8,363 nucleotides of DNA, taken from the NCBI GenBank assembly GCA_023446675.1, contig JAEXPO010000358.1, positions 1 to 8,363 on the forward strand. The letters are read 5' to 3'. Origin of the DNA: Bacillota bacterium (lineage in GTDB: Bacteria; Bacillota; Clostridia; DSM-8532). The position numbers and the translations under genes were made by a program. The notes beneath the pieces were generated by a model, which did not search any database, had not been told where the DNA came from, and saw only the letters and a program-made list of their open reading frames with translations. Numbering within the stretch: the stretch's first letter is position 1; each line of letters starts with the position of its first letter. Positions 1-6,117 of this stretch are shown piece by piece.

Positions 1-2
1 CA

Positions 3-449
3 TATCCCCTGGATACCTATCCGTTTATACTCGTTGCCTCGCCTGAGTTAAAAAAGCATTACAGCGATTTCATAACGCCGGATCAAAGGCTTCCTGTTTC
101 CTTCATCATCAATGAGCCCAATTGTGTTTTCCGTGAAATCTTTGAACAGTATCTTCGGGAAAAATCCATTATGCTTGATCATACTATTGAGCTTTGGAGT
201 ATTCCGACCATTAAGAATCTGGTGAAAAGTGATGTGGGGATTTCGTTTCTTCCCCAATTTGCGGTACAGGAAGAACTGGACAGAGGGGAATTGGTGGAAA
301 TCGCTACATCTTTGACAAATACAAATACGCAAATTACTGCCGTATGCGGTCATCATAAGAATAAATGGATTAGCCCATTGATGCAGACATTCATGGATTT
401 GTGCATTAAGGCAAAAGCGCAGCCGGGCAGCCACGGCACCCCCGGCTGA
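3..449 (+). CDS. LysR-family transcriptional regulator, C-terminal part (5' end outside window)
   Basis: The open frame runs in from the left edge without a start codon, so the first visible Met (position 171) is internal. The visible 148 residues match the effector-binding half of LysR-type regulators: a FILVASPE strand near the beginning, a middle section with FREIFEQYL, then the typical return segment containing VKSDVGISFLP and a late helix before the end. The DNA-binding helix-turn-helix lies outside the window, so target and effector cannot be inferred. The family normally acts as a cytoplasmic tetramer that binds a small co-inducer. The last ten residues (AQPGSHGTPG) are Gly/Pro-rich and fall beyond the usual final helix. 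They coincide with a GC-rich inverted repeat and may be a read-out of non-coding sequence. The gene converges with the amidase, so it is not the classic divergent LysR arrangement for that neighbour. Confidence 0.85.
   Translation, partial: YPLDTYPFILVASPELKKHYSDFITPDQRLPVSFIINEPNCVFREIFEQYLREKSIMLDHTIELWSIPTIKNLVKSDVGISFLPQFAVQEELDRGELVEIATSLTNTNTQITAVCGHHKNKWISPLMQTFMDLCIKAKAQPGSHGTPG
420..448 (-). terminator. GC-rich inverted repeat, candidate terminator of the amidase gene
   Basis: CAGCCGGG (420-427) and CCCGGCTG (441-448) form a perfect 8-bp stem with a 13-base loop. Read on the minus strand the stem is followed by CGCTTTTGCC, a short T tract that would suit termination of leftward transcription from the amidase gene 75 bases upstream. 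Read on the plus strand no T tract follows. The repeat lies inside the last codons of the LysR gene and ends one base before its stop codon is complete. Confidence 0.4.
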
Positions 450-523
450 CGGTACCGCGGCTTAAGACTGGTAAAGGGCATACCCGCTATACAGGCGCTA
501 TTACCGCTTCATGCGTAACAAGA

Positions 524-1450
524 TCAGTTTTTCCAAAGTCCGGCTGTCCGTAAGTTCATATCGTCATAAATTTTATAAAAGTATTCGCAGGTGCCGGTAT
601 TGATAAAGGCTGTGTATTTTGTATAGTCATAGGTGTTTCGGCTGGTTACGACGGCTCCCTTGGGTATGGAAACGCTCTCCATAATATGAAAGCATGCCGT
701 AATAGCTTCACGGCTATCCTTAGGCGTTGGTAAATGTGTTTTTAAATAGGCGGTGCGTACAAAGCGTTCCGGAGAGGTAAAGCCGCCCGGCAGAGGAACT
801 GTTCCTCCGGCCTGCCCAAAAGGTGTCAGACGGGTTTTATCCCAAAAAACTTCTTCCTTTTGCGTTGGTGAAGCCTCCATATAGTTTCTCAGATTTGTCA
901 TATGCCAGTGAAAATCAGGGCTGTTGGCCATAACACCTATAGGATTGTTTATTAGCTCCAGGCCTCTCAAGGTTGATTCAATGACGACACAGGCTCCGCT
1001 TTTGTCAACAGCTATCCAATGCAGGGGCGCTATTGTCCTTGTAACCGGATCCGGAACACCTACTATTGTAATATCTTTTAACACGCCGGATACATCTTTT
1101 ACAGAAGCGCATCGGCCAAGCAGATAGTGGAGAAAGTCGATGGATGCAATGGGCTGGTTGCCCGGCTGTGTCTGGTTAGCTTCGTACTGGGCATAACCGG
1201 CAAAATATAAGACCGCTGCCGCGAAGCCCTTTTCATTAACGCCGTCAAAAAAGCCAAGAATCCCATCAAGCTCCTGGCCAAGTCCGATAAAACGATAGTT
1301 GTCTCTGATTTGGCTGTTATTCAGGCTATTAGTCCATACATAGGAGCTGGGGACGGTATAAAGCTGAGGTATAATATCATGTGAAAAGTCCATGGTTCTC
1401 CCAAAGAACAGCTCGCCGGATTGTGATTGTAAGGTCATTGCCGTACACAT
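524..1450 (-). CDS. Choloylglycine hydrolase / penicillin V acylase family amidase
   Basis: This is a 308-residue N-terminal nucleophile hydrolase that should cleave linear amide C-N bonds (bile salt conjugates, penicillin V or N-acyl signals). The protein starts Met-Cys; removal of Met would expose the nucleophile Cys2. Other active-site residues are in place: Arg18 and Asp21 (FGRTMDF), Asn176 in MANSPDFHWH and Arg229 in SPERFVR. The DGVNEKG and TPFGQ motifs are conserved. Residue 82 is Tyr (VLYFAGYA), as in Bacillus penicillin V acylases, where bile salt hydrolases usually carry Asn; this favours an acylase-like substrate but does not prove it. There is no signal peptide, so it is probably cytoplasmic. 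The protein stops soon after the YKIYDDMNLRTAGL strand, roughly 25 residues shorter than the Bacillus acylase I recall. A ribosome binding site (AAGGA, 1460-1464 region) lies about 9 bases before the ATG. Confidence 0.88.
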   Translation of the reverse strand: MCTAMTLQSQSGELFFGRTMDFSHDIIPQLYTVPSSYVWTNSLNNSQIRDNYRFIGLGQELDGILGFFDGVNEKGFAAAVLYFAGYAQYEANQTQPGNQPIASIDFLHYLLGRCASVKDVSGVLKDITIVGVPDPVTRTIAPLHWIAVDKSGACVVIESTLRGLELINNPIGVMANSPDFHWHMTNLRNYMEASPTQKEEVFWDKTRLTPFGQAGGTVPLPGGFTSPERFVRTAYLKTHLPTPKDSREAITACFHIMESVSIPKGAVVTSRNTYDYTKYTAFINTGTCEYFYKIYDDMNLRTAGLWKN

Positions 1451-1469
1451 ATAAGAATATCCTTCGAAA

Positions 1470-1484
1470 TGATAATTATTAATA
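1470..1484. promoter_or_regulatory. Candidate Fur/PerR-type operator
   Basis: TGATAAT-T-ATTAATA is a 7-1-7 arrangement: the left half is a perfect Fur half-site and the right half matches ATTATCA at five of seven positions. It resembles the PerR consensus about as well. It covers the -10 of the amidase promoter and lies about 120 bases upstream of the superoxide dismutase start. Such AT-rich words also occur by chance, so this is a suggestion only. Confidence 0.3.
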
Positions 1485-1503
1485 CAATATATGAAACCGG
1501 CAA
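1475..1503 (-). promoter_or_regulatory. Candidate sigma-A-type promoter of the amidase gene
   Basis: On the minus strand TTGCCG (1503-1498) is followed after 17 bases by AATAAT (1480-1475), a fair match to TTGACA and TATAAT. Transcription would start near 1468, just ahead of the ribosome binding site, giving a short leader. Confidence 0.35.
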
Positions 1504-1602
1504 TCCGTGTGAATCAGGTGCATCCCCTGTAATTCCAGGCCTATCACTTCTTTTCAATTTCATGAATATACTGGAATAACATAAAATAGGGGGTTTATTA
1601 CT

Positions 1603-2241
1603 ATGAATGAACACTATCCCTTTGTAAATCCACCGCTTCCATATCCCTATGATGCGCTTGAACCATTTATCGATACTAAAACGATGCACCTGCATCATGA
1701 CAGACATCTTCAAACCTATGTGAATAACCTCAACAACGCACTAAAGGATTATCCGGAGCTGCATAGCTGGTCCCTGGAACAGCTTATCTATAATGCAGAC
1801 CGGCTGCCCGCGGCTATTCAGGAGTCCGTAAGAAATAATGCCGGGGGCGTCTATAATCATATCTTCTACTTTAACGGCATGTCGAATTCAGGAACAAGGG
1901 CTCGAGGGGGTAATCTGTATCCTGCGCTTATCAGAGACTTTGGCTCAATTGATCAATTTTACGAGGAGTTCAAAAGCAAGGCCTTGTCCGTATTTGGCTC
2001 AGGCTATGCCTGGCTGGTGGCAGATCAGAATGGCCAGCTTAAAATTGTGACATCGGCGAACCAAAATACACCCATTGTACAAAACCTGTGCCCTGTTGCC
2101 ACCATTGATGTTTGGGAGCACGCGTATTATCTTAAGCATTATAATGAGCGGGCGGCTTACATAATCGATTGGTTCAATGTGACCGATTGGGAGCGCGCAA
2201 GCGAGCATTACGCCAATTGCCTTGCACGTATGCAGCGATAA
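1603..2241 (+). CDS. sodA: Superoxide dismutase, Fe/Mn family, manganese-type signature
   Basis: This 212-residue enzyme dismutes superoxide to oxygen and peroxide in the cytoplasm. All four metal ligands can be read: His31 (MHLHHDRH), His85 (GGVYNHIFYF), and Asp168 and His172 (DVWEHAYYL). Tyr39, the gateway tyrosine, is present in HLQTYVNN. Gly81 (NNAGG) and Gln153 (SANQNTP) follow the Mn-type pattern, where the second-sphere Gln comes from the C-terminal domain instead of the N-terminal one, so manganese use is favoured. Phe89 replaces the usual Trp after the second ligand. The length is normal for the family. The ATG has a strong ribosome binding site (AGGGGG, 1588-1593) nine bases upstream. 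The gene is monocistronic, divergent from the amidase and followed by a hairpin. In an anaerobic spore-former its role would be survival of oxygen exposure. Confidence 0.95.
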   Translation: MNEHYPFVNPPLPYPYDALEPFIDTKTMHLHHDRHLQTYVNNLNNALKDYPELHSWSLEQLIYNADRLPAAIQESVRNNAGGVYNHIFYFNGMSNSGTRARGGNLYPALIRDFGSIDQFYEEFKSKALSVFGSGYAWLVADQNGQLKIVTSANQNTPIVQNLCPVATIDVWEHAYYLKHYNERAAYIIDWFNVTDWERASEHYANCLARMQR

Positions 2242-2292
2242 GCCACAGCATTCTTGCATGGCAGTACTTTTCGCATACTAAATGGTAAAGGG

Positions 2293-2327
2293 GGCCGTGG
2301 TTTTCGCGGCCTGTCAACATTTCTTTT
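2293..2327 (+). terminator. Hairpin after sodA, weak intrinsic terminator
   Basis: GGCCGTG (2293-2299) pairs with CGCGGCC (2305-2311) around a five-base GTTTT loop, about 50 bases after the sodA stop. One pair is a G-U wobble only in the plus-strand RNA; the minus-strand RNA would have a C-A mismatch, which argues for a plus-strand role. The downstream tract (TGTCAACATTTCTTTT) is only moderately T-rich and not immediately adjacent. Confidence 0.4.
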
Positions 2328-2458
2328 CAGCCGTTCATATAATATCATGGCTCTCGCATGTCCCTTGTCGAAGCTCCTGCTTGGACTTGGAAATTATTTA
2401 CAATAGTGACATTTCAAAAGGAAAGTTAAATTTAGAAACAGCGATAGGTCTTTTTACG

Positions 2459-4120
2459 TTACCGGCTTCCGCCTCCGCCTCCGCCCGAAAATCCGCCGCC
2501 GCCTGAAGCGCTTGCTGCACCGCCGGTTCCATCCGCATTAGGCGCCGCAGCACTGGAGAAATGATTCGTCATATTCATAAAGTACAGCATACTGTAGGCG
2601 TTGCAGCCGTACATACCGGCGAAGGTATCAAAATACGCGGGATCAAGGGCTTGCATGCTTTTTAATACCTGTTCGCCGCTGCCAAATAAGGTGGCGAATA
2701 CAAGATAATCCCCCCAAAGCTCTCTTGGAGCCTCATTGCCATTGGGCCTGTGCATTTCCGCCAGATATTTCTGGAAGCCAAGCAGCCTGACAGCCTGTTC
2801 AAAGCCATGAGCTGTAAAGCGGACCGCGCCCTTTTTATCGCGGGCCGCTGCACCTGTATTAAGCAGCCCTTTCTGGCCTTCGCCTGTTACTTCTTCCGCC
2901 CATTTTTTGAGCTTTTCATAAAATTCAGCCGCTTGTGCTTGCACATCGGAGGCCCAGAGAATACAGTCCTCGTCGGCGCCATTGATTAAAATGTCATACA
3001 GGCTGCACTCCACTCTTTGTTTGGGTGCTTTGTTGGGGTTAAGCACAATGGCCTCCTCTTTTTTCGCTTTATGAAACCCTCTTTTGACCTCCCGCTCTTC
3101 AATGCTTATGAAGCCCGCCTCCTGCCAGCGTATCAGATAGGCGCTCATTAGGTGTTCAAAGGAAATTCCTCTGCGCAGCAAATTCATGGCGGCGTAGACA
3201 TTTGAAATATCCCGGCCGAGGGGAACCGTCCCAATAGAGTCAATCTGCTTTCTTTTAGGAAGCCTTACAATTGTACCGTCTGCCAGCTTGTAGCGTGAAT
3301 AGAAGAAAGCGGCGAGAATGACGGCCGCCACACTTGCTGCCCCTAATACACCAAGAATGATATAACCGGCTGTATTGGAATTATCACTTTCGGCAGCCTC
3401 CTTAAGCTTTTCAAATGAACTGTCGGCTTTTGCAGCCAGGGGAAACAGGCTCCTGTCAAAACGGCAGAGTAAGTTTACATAGTCCCCGCTGTCCATAGGC
3501 TCAGAGGTGAAAGCCTCAAGGCTGCCATCTTTGCCAATGTCCACTTCACCTGTGTACCCATACCCCCAAATTCGGGCATTATCCGCCGTCAAGACCGTAT
3601 CTGCCATGGAAATTTTAACTGAAGCGAATTCCGGGGCGCTTGAAAGCTCCGATACAATCTGATGATAAAAGCCCGCATAATCACCGTAATCTTTTACCAA
3701 ACCCTCCAAAGTATACTGCAGGGTATAGGTATGGTCCCCATAGCTTCCAATGCCCCAGCAAAGCTCGTAGCCCTTGGCAGTTTCCAAAATGCCGCTGGTG
3801 CCGGCCTTTTCTTTAAGCGAGCGATCCGTATCCCAGCCGGACAGCGGTTTATATTCTGTCCCCGACTCATCCCAAACCCGAAGCGAGTGGACGCTTATAC
3901 CATCCATGTTATAAAGTGCCTTATAGTATTCCGTGCCGCCTGAGATACCCCGTACCTCCCAGACCTCCGTTATAACCGCAGAACCGTCCTTCTCCAAAAG
4001 AACATCAATCGTAATGGAGGGTATGGCCTGTTCCTTTGCGAATACCGGAGCCATGCCCGGAATTAACATCAGTGTGAACAGTACGAGTATTATAATAAGC
4101 TTTATTTGTTTTGATTTCAT
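2459..4120 (-). CDS. DUF2207 (YciQ-like) membrane protein
   Basis: This 553-residue protein belongs to a widespread family of unknown function. Residues 1-28 form a signal peptide (basic MKSKQIK start, hydrophobic core, APVFA cleavage-like end). Residues about 35-230 are the external DUF2207 domain, beginning with the typical LLEKDGSAVITEVWEV strand pair. One clear membrane helix lies at about 252-273 (YIILGVLGAASVAAVILAAFF), followed by a basic residue cluster and a cytoplasmic region. The tail is the glycine-rich GGGGFSGGGGGGSR typical of the family. Many relatives have further membrane helices in the C-terminal half; I see none here, so this may be a shorter-topology variant. The start is supported by CAGGAG (4133-4128) seven bases upstream. 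The gene is divergent from the sigma factor unit, so it could be one of its targets, but no shared promoter motif proves that. It has no obvious terminator of its own. Confidence 0.85.
   Translation of the reverse strand: MKSKQIKLIIILVLFTLMLIPGMAPVFAKEQAIPSITIDVLLEKDGSAVITEVWEVRGISGGTEYYKALYNMDGISVHSLRVWDESGTEYKPLSGWDTDRSLKEKAGTSGILETAKGYELCWGIGSYGDHTYTLQYTLEGLVKDYGDYAGFYHQIVSELSSAPEFASVKISMADTVLTADNARIWGYGYTGEVDIGKDGSLEAFTSEPMDSGDYVNLLCRFDRSLFPLAAKADSSFEKLKEAAESDNSNTAGYIILGVLGAASVAAVILAAFFYSRYKLADGTIVRLPKRKQIDSIGTVPLGRDISNVYAAMNLLRRGISFEHLMSAYLIRWQEAGFISIEEREVKRGFHKAKKEEAIVLNPNKAPKQRVECSLYDILINGADEDCILWASDVQAQAAEFYEKLKKWAEEVTGEGQKGLLNTGAAARDKKGAVRFTAHGFEQAVRLLGFQKYLAEMHRPNGNEAPRELWGDYLVFATLFGSGEQVLKSMQALDPAYFDTFAGMYGCNAYSMLYFMNMTNHFSSAAAPNADGTGGAASASGGGGFSGGGGGGSR
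2462..2503 (-). repeat. Glycine-codon repeat encoding the DUF2207 tail
   Basis: The plus strand shows a run of CCGCCT/CCGCC units that encodes GGGGFSGGGGGGSR at the C terminus. Low-complexity Gly/Ser ends are common in DUF2207 proteins, so this is real coding sequence and not a stray microsatellite, though the copy number may vary between strains. Confidence 0.7.
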
Positions 4121-4213
4121 ACACTTTCTCCTGTTATCTTATTCCTGTGCCCATACAGGTTGGCCGTATGGTTCAAAACCTTTTTCATTGATTGATAAAT
4201 CACCGGCCGCTTA

Positions 4214-4242
4214 TTTACATTATATCTCAGGTTCTCTATAAA
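4214..4242 (+). promoter_or_regulatory. Candidate upstream promoter for the sigma factor unit
   Basis: TTTACA (4214-4219) and TATAAA (4237-4242) are separated by exactly 17 bases, a good housekeeping-type promoter. It would give a leader of about 170 bases. A perfect TATAAT in the opposite direction (4224-4219) sits inside the same element and could be the -10 of the divergent DUF2207 gene, but no convincing -35 accompanies it. Confidence 0.45.
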
Positions 4243-4295
4243 ATGCTCACAAATGACAAACGTTTTCCTTTAACGGCTTACTACAAAATGACCTA

Positions 4296-4304
4296 TGGTA
4301 TAAT
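4296..4304 (+). promoter_or_regulatory. Candidate extended -10 promoter for the sigma factor unit
   Basis: TGG-TATAAT is an exact extended -10 (TGN plus TATAAT). No good -35 is present at the usual distance, which extended -10 promoters tolerate. The start point would be near 4311, giving a leader of about 110 bases to the TTG start. Confidence 0.45.
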
Positions 4305-4312
4305 TGGAACCA

Positions 4313-4337
4313 CAATAATAAAAAATAATTTTTATTG
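4313..4337 (+). other. AT-rich inverted repeat in the sigma factor leader
   Basis: CAATAA (4313-4318) and TTATTG (4332-4337) are perfect complements, and the A and T runs between them extend the pairing with one bulged T. It lies at the predicted 5' end of the mRNA from the extended -10 promoter. It could be a 5' stabilising stem or a DNA operator; composition alone could also explain it. I recognise no known riboswitch in the remaining leader. Confidence 0.3.
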
Positions 4338-4404
4338 GAGAATCGCCCTGTGCAACCAAATTTGTTTTTTGTTGTCTTTATGAGTGTAAGGCCTTAACAC
4401 CTGC

Positions 4405-4422
4405 AAAGGGGGGAATGCGTTG
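4405..4422 (+). promoter_or_regulatory. Ribosome binding site deciding a TTG start
   Basis: AAAGGGGGG (4405-4413) is followed after six bases by TTG (4420). An in-frame stop at 4387 leaves no ATG upstream, and the two nearby ATGs (4415, 4424) are in another frame that stops within eight codons. TTG is therefore the only sensible start; a weak start codon may hold sigma factor output low. Confidence 0.7.
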
Positions 4423-4980
4423 GATGACAATCAAATAGTGGATTTATACTGGGTGCGCTCTGAATCCGCTATCACCGAGAGCTCAAAAAAATATAGCCGC
4501 TATTGCCGCAGCATCGCCATGAATATACTGGCAAACACCGAAGATGCTGAGGAATGTGTCAACGACACCTTCCTTAAGGCATGGAATTCTATGCCCCAAA
4601 ACCGCCCGGCGCTGCTGTCCTCTTATTTGGGGAGGATCACACGAAATCTTGCACTGAACATATATAAAAAAAGAAAAGCTGAGAAGCGCGGCGGCGGCGA
4701 AATGGAACTCATTTTAAATGAGCTTGAAGATTGTCTGTCTTCAAAAAGCAGTGTGGAGGATGAGCTTGAAATGGATCAGATAGGGAAGCTTATCAGCCGT
4801 TTTCTCAGAAAACTCCCGGAAGAGAGCAGAACTGTTTTTGTACGGCGGTATTGGTATTCCGATTCCATTGCATCCATTGCCGCTCAGTATGGTATGAGTG
4901 AAAGCAAAGTTAAATCCATACTGTTCAGGTGCAGAAACAAATTAAAATTATTTCTTGAAAGCGAGGGTGTTGCACTATGA
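4420..4980 (+). CDS. ECF-type RNA polymerase sigma factor (sigma-70 family)
   Basis: This 186-residue protein has the two-domain layout of extracytoplasmic-function sigma factors. Region 2 spans about residues 20-88, with the core-binding and -10-binding helices around NTEDAEECVNDTFLKAW (39-55) and YLGRITRNLALNIYKKRK (69-86). A linker rich in Glu and Ser follows (90-120), then region 4 (about 124-182) with LPEESRTVFVRRYW and the helix-turn-helix IASIAAQYGMSESKVKS, which would read the -35. It would direct RNA polymerase to a small regulon and be held inactive by the co-encoded membrane protein. Translation starts at TTG. Its stop overlaps the next start by four bases (ATGA), which indicates translational coupling. 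The particular ECF group cannot be assigned by eye. Related pairs in clostridia often respond to envelope stress, but no signal is shown here. Confidence 0.88.
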   Translation: MDDNQIVDLYWVRSESAITESSKKYSRYCRSIAMNILANTEDAEECVNDTFLKAWNSMPQNRPALLSSYLGRITRNLALNIYKKRKAEKRGGGEMELILNELEDCLSSKSSVEDELEMDQIGKLISRFLRKLPEESRTVFVRRYWYSDSIASIAAQYGMSESKVKSILFRCRNKLKLFLESEGVAL

Positions 4981-5975
4981 AAAAAGATGTTTTCTATAAA
5001 GCTATCGGGCGAATTGACGACGATATTGTTGCCAAAGCAGCCATGCCAATAAAAGCACCAAGAAAAAGAAACTGGATGAAATATTCAGCTGCCGCAGCGT
5101 GCCTGTGTCTGGCTGTACTGGTCAGTATTTTTTCCTTGCCCCATCTGTTTGACAACAGGGTCCCCAACAGCCCAAATATACCGGAGGACGCCATTGCGCT
5201 GGATCCTAGAATTGGGTTTGACAACAAGCAATACGTTCCCCTCAGCCGCGAACTGTTAAAAGAGTACGGGTTTGAAGAGACAGTGTCTCAAAGCCAGATT
5301 GGCGCTAAGCTTGGGACTGTTACCGAGGGAAATGACACTGGAAAAGAAGTGTACGCCTATATTCCGGCAGGCTCCGACGCTGTTGTTGCAATGAAAGACG
5401 GGGACAGCTACAAGCTGTATTCCTTTCTTAACTTTAAAAGCTATGAAAACAATCAGGATGAGGATATGATTGAATACCTGAAAGTGTACGGTATCCATGC
5501 CTATACTGATATTAAAAAGGTTACCATCGGCGGCAGGGAGCTGGAGCCGGATGAGATTGAAACCTTTTACAACTACTTTTCCGCTCTGAAAAACTCCAGT
5601 GACGCGTATTTCGACAGCCTGTTCAATGGTAAGGACAGCAGCAAGAACGTGGCCCCTGATATTGCCCCCAACATTGACCCCAGCCTTGCCCCAGACAGCG
5701 GTAATCAAACTAACATGCCTGTTATCGACGAGCCTCAGGTGCCTCCTGTATCCAACGAAGTTACCATTAACGAACAGGCCTCCGACACACCGGGAGCAGT
5801 ACCTGGCAGCAGCGGAAGCATGGGCAGTGATGCCTTGTCCAATTCCCACAGTATTGTCGTTTATGGACAAAACGGCCTGTCTTTTGAAATGAAATACTAT
5901 CCCGACATTGAATTTATATCCCGCCACAAGGTGGACAGCGATTTTCAAGTGTTTCTAAAAGAGCATCTTGAGTAA
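4977..5975 (+). CDS. Single-pass membrane protein, probable anti-sigma factor
   Basis: This 332-residue protein is coupled to the sigma factor by an ATGA overlap, with GAGGG nine bases before its ATG. Residues 1-34 are a short charged cytoplasmic stretch, followed by one membrane helix (about 35-56, KYSAAAACLCLAVLVSIF). The remaining 275 or so residues would be outside: a folded-looking part (about 60-215) with a YVPLSRELLKEYGFEE helix and a strand-rich section, a Pro/Asn/Asp-rich linker (about 220-285) and a final small segment (288-332). I do not recognise a zinc-binding anti-sigma (HxxxCxxC) motif, so the assignment rests on gene order, coupling and topology. The likely job is to hold the sigma factor at the membrane and release it when the external domain senses a signal. 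It might instead be a sensor with another partner. I do not recognise a named family for the external domain. Confidence 0.65.
   Translation: MKKDVFYKAIGRIDDDIVAKAAMPIKAPRKRNWMKYSAAAACLCLAVLVSIFSLPHLFDNRVPNSPNIPEDAIALDPRIGFDNKQYVPLSRELLKEYGFEETVSQSQIGAKLGTVTEGNDTGKEVYAYIPAGSDAVVAMKDGDSYKLYSFLNFKSYENNQDEDMIEYLKVYGIHAYTDIKKVTIGGRELEPDEIETFYNYFSALKNSSDAYFDSLFNGKDSSKNVAPDIAPNIDPSLAPDSGNQTNMPVIDEPQVPPVSNEVTINEQASDTPGAVPGSSGSMGSDALSNSHSIVVYGQNGLSFEMKYYPDIEFISRHKVDSDFQVFLKEHLE
5652..5699 (+). repeat. Four 12-base repeats encoding a Pro-rich tetrapeptide
   Basis: Residues 226-241 of the probable anti-sigma factor read APDI-APNI-DPSL-APDS: four tandem tetrapeptides with Pro at the second position, encoded by diverged 12-base units. 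They begin the Pro-rich linker between the main external region and the terminal segment, and may act as an extended spacer in the cell wall. Confidence 0.7.
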
Positions 5976-6091
5976 GCAGCTATCAAGTGGAATAAAATGG
6001 TTATAATTAGGCATACACACTGAACATGCTGTTCTCCGCATTAAGTTTAAAAAACATATAAAACTTTTCCTATATGGAGAAATAGATTTAT

Positions 6092-6117
6092 AAAAAAGGG
6101 ATAGTCCGGCGGAGCTA
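6092..6117 (-). terminator. Possible terminator of the germination operon
   Basis: On the minus strand the stop codon TAG of the small D gene begins a stem TAG-(C)-TCC / GGA-CTA (6117-6102) with a bulged C and a three-base loop, followed by TCCC and six T residues (6097-6092). The stem is short and bulged, so efficiency may be low. The sigma factor unit converges on this site from the other side, and no clear plus-strand terminator is seen in 5976-6091. Confidence 0.4.

Noticed and set aside
48..434. 128-codon minus-strand open frame opposite the LysR gene
   Set aside because: It is antisense to a clearly conserved LysR effector domain and shows no recognisable protein features.
1544..1572. 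Possible sodA promoter with TATACT at 1567-1572
   Set aside because: No acceptable -35 lies 16-18 bases upstream and there is no properly spaced TGN, so the true sodA promoter is not identified.
2282..2506. 74-codon plus-strand open frame between sodA and the DUF2207 gene
   Set aside because: It begins at the sodA hairpin, lacks a ribosome binding site and ends in the antisense of the glycine repeat. Apart from the hairpin I see nothing in this 217-base gap.
4192..4383. 63-codon plus-strand open frame upstream of the sigma factor
   Set aside because: It has no ribosome binding site, covers both promoter candidates, and its translation looks like AT-rich non-coding sequence.
5256..5948. Long minus-strand open frame (230 codons) antisense to the probable anti-sigma gene
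   Set aside because: No ribosome binding site was evident, the translation resembles no family I know, and the plus-strand gene has coupling, a membrane helix and a sensible layout. It is best explained as a by-product of codon composition.
6022..6034. Inverted repeat GAACA-TGC-TGTTC after the anti-sigma gene, considered as LexA site or terminator
   Set aside because: The GAAC/GTTC spacing is five bases, not the four of the Firmicute LexA box, and no T tract follows, so neither role is supported.
6043..6068. AAGTTT/AAACTT inverted repeat as a terminator of the sigma factor unit
   Set aside because: The stem is six mostly A-T pairs with a long loop, too weak to claim.
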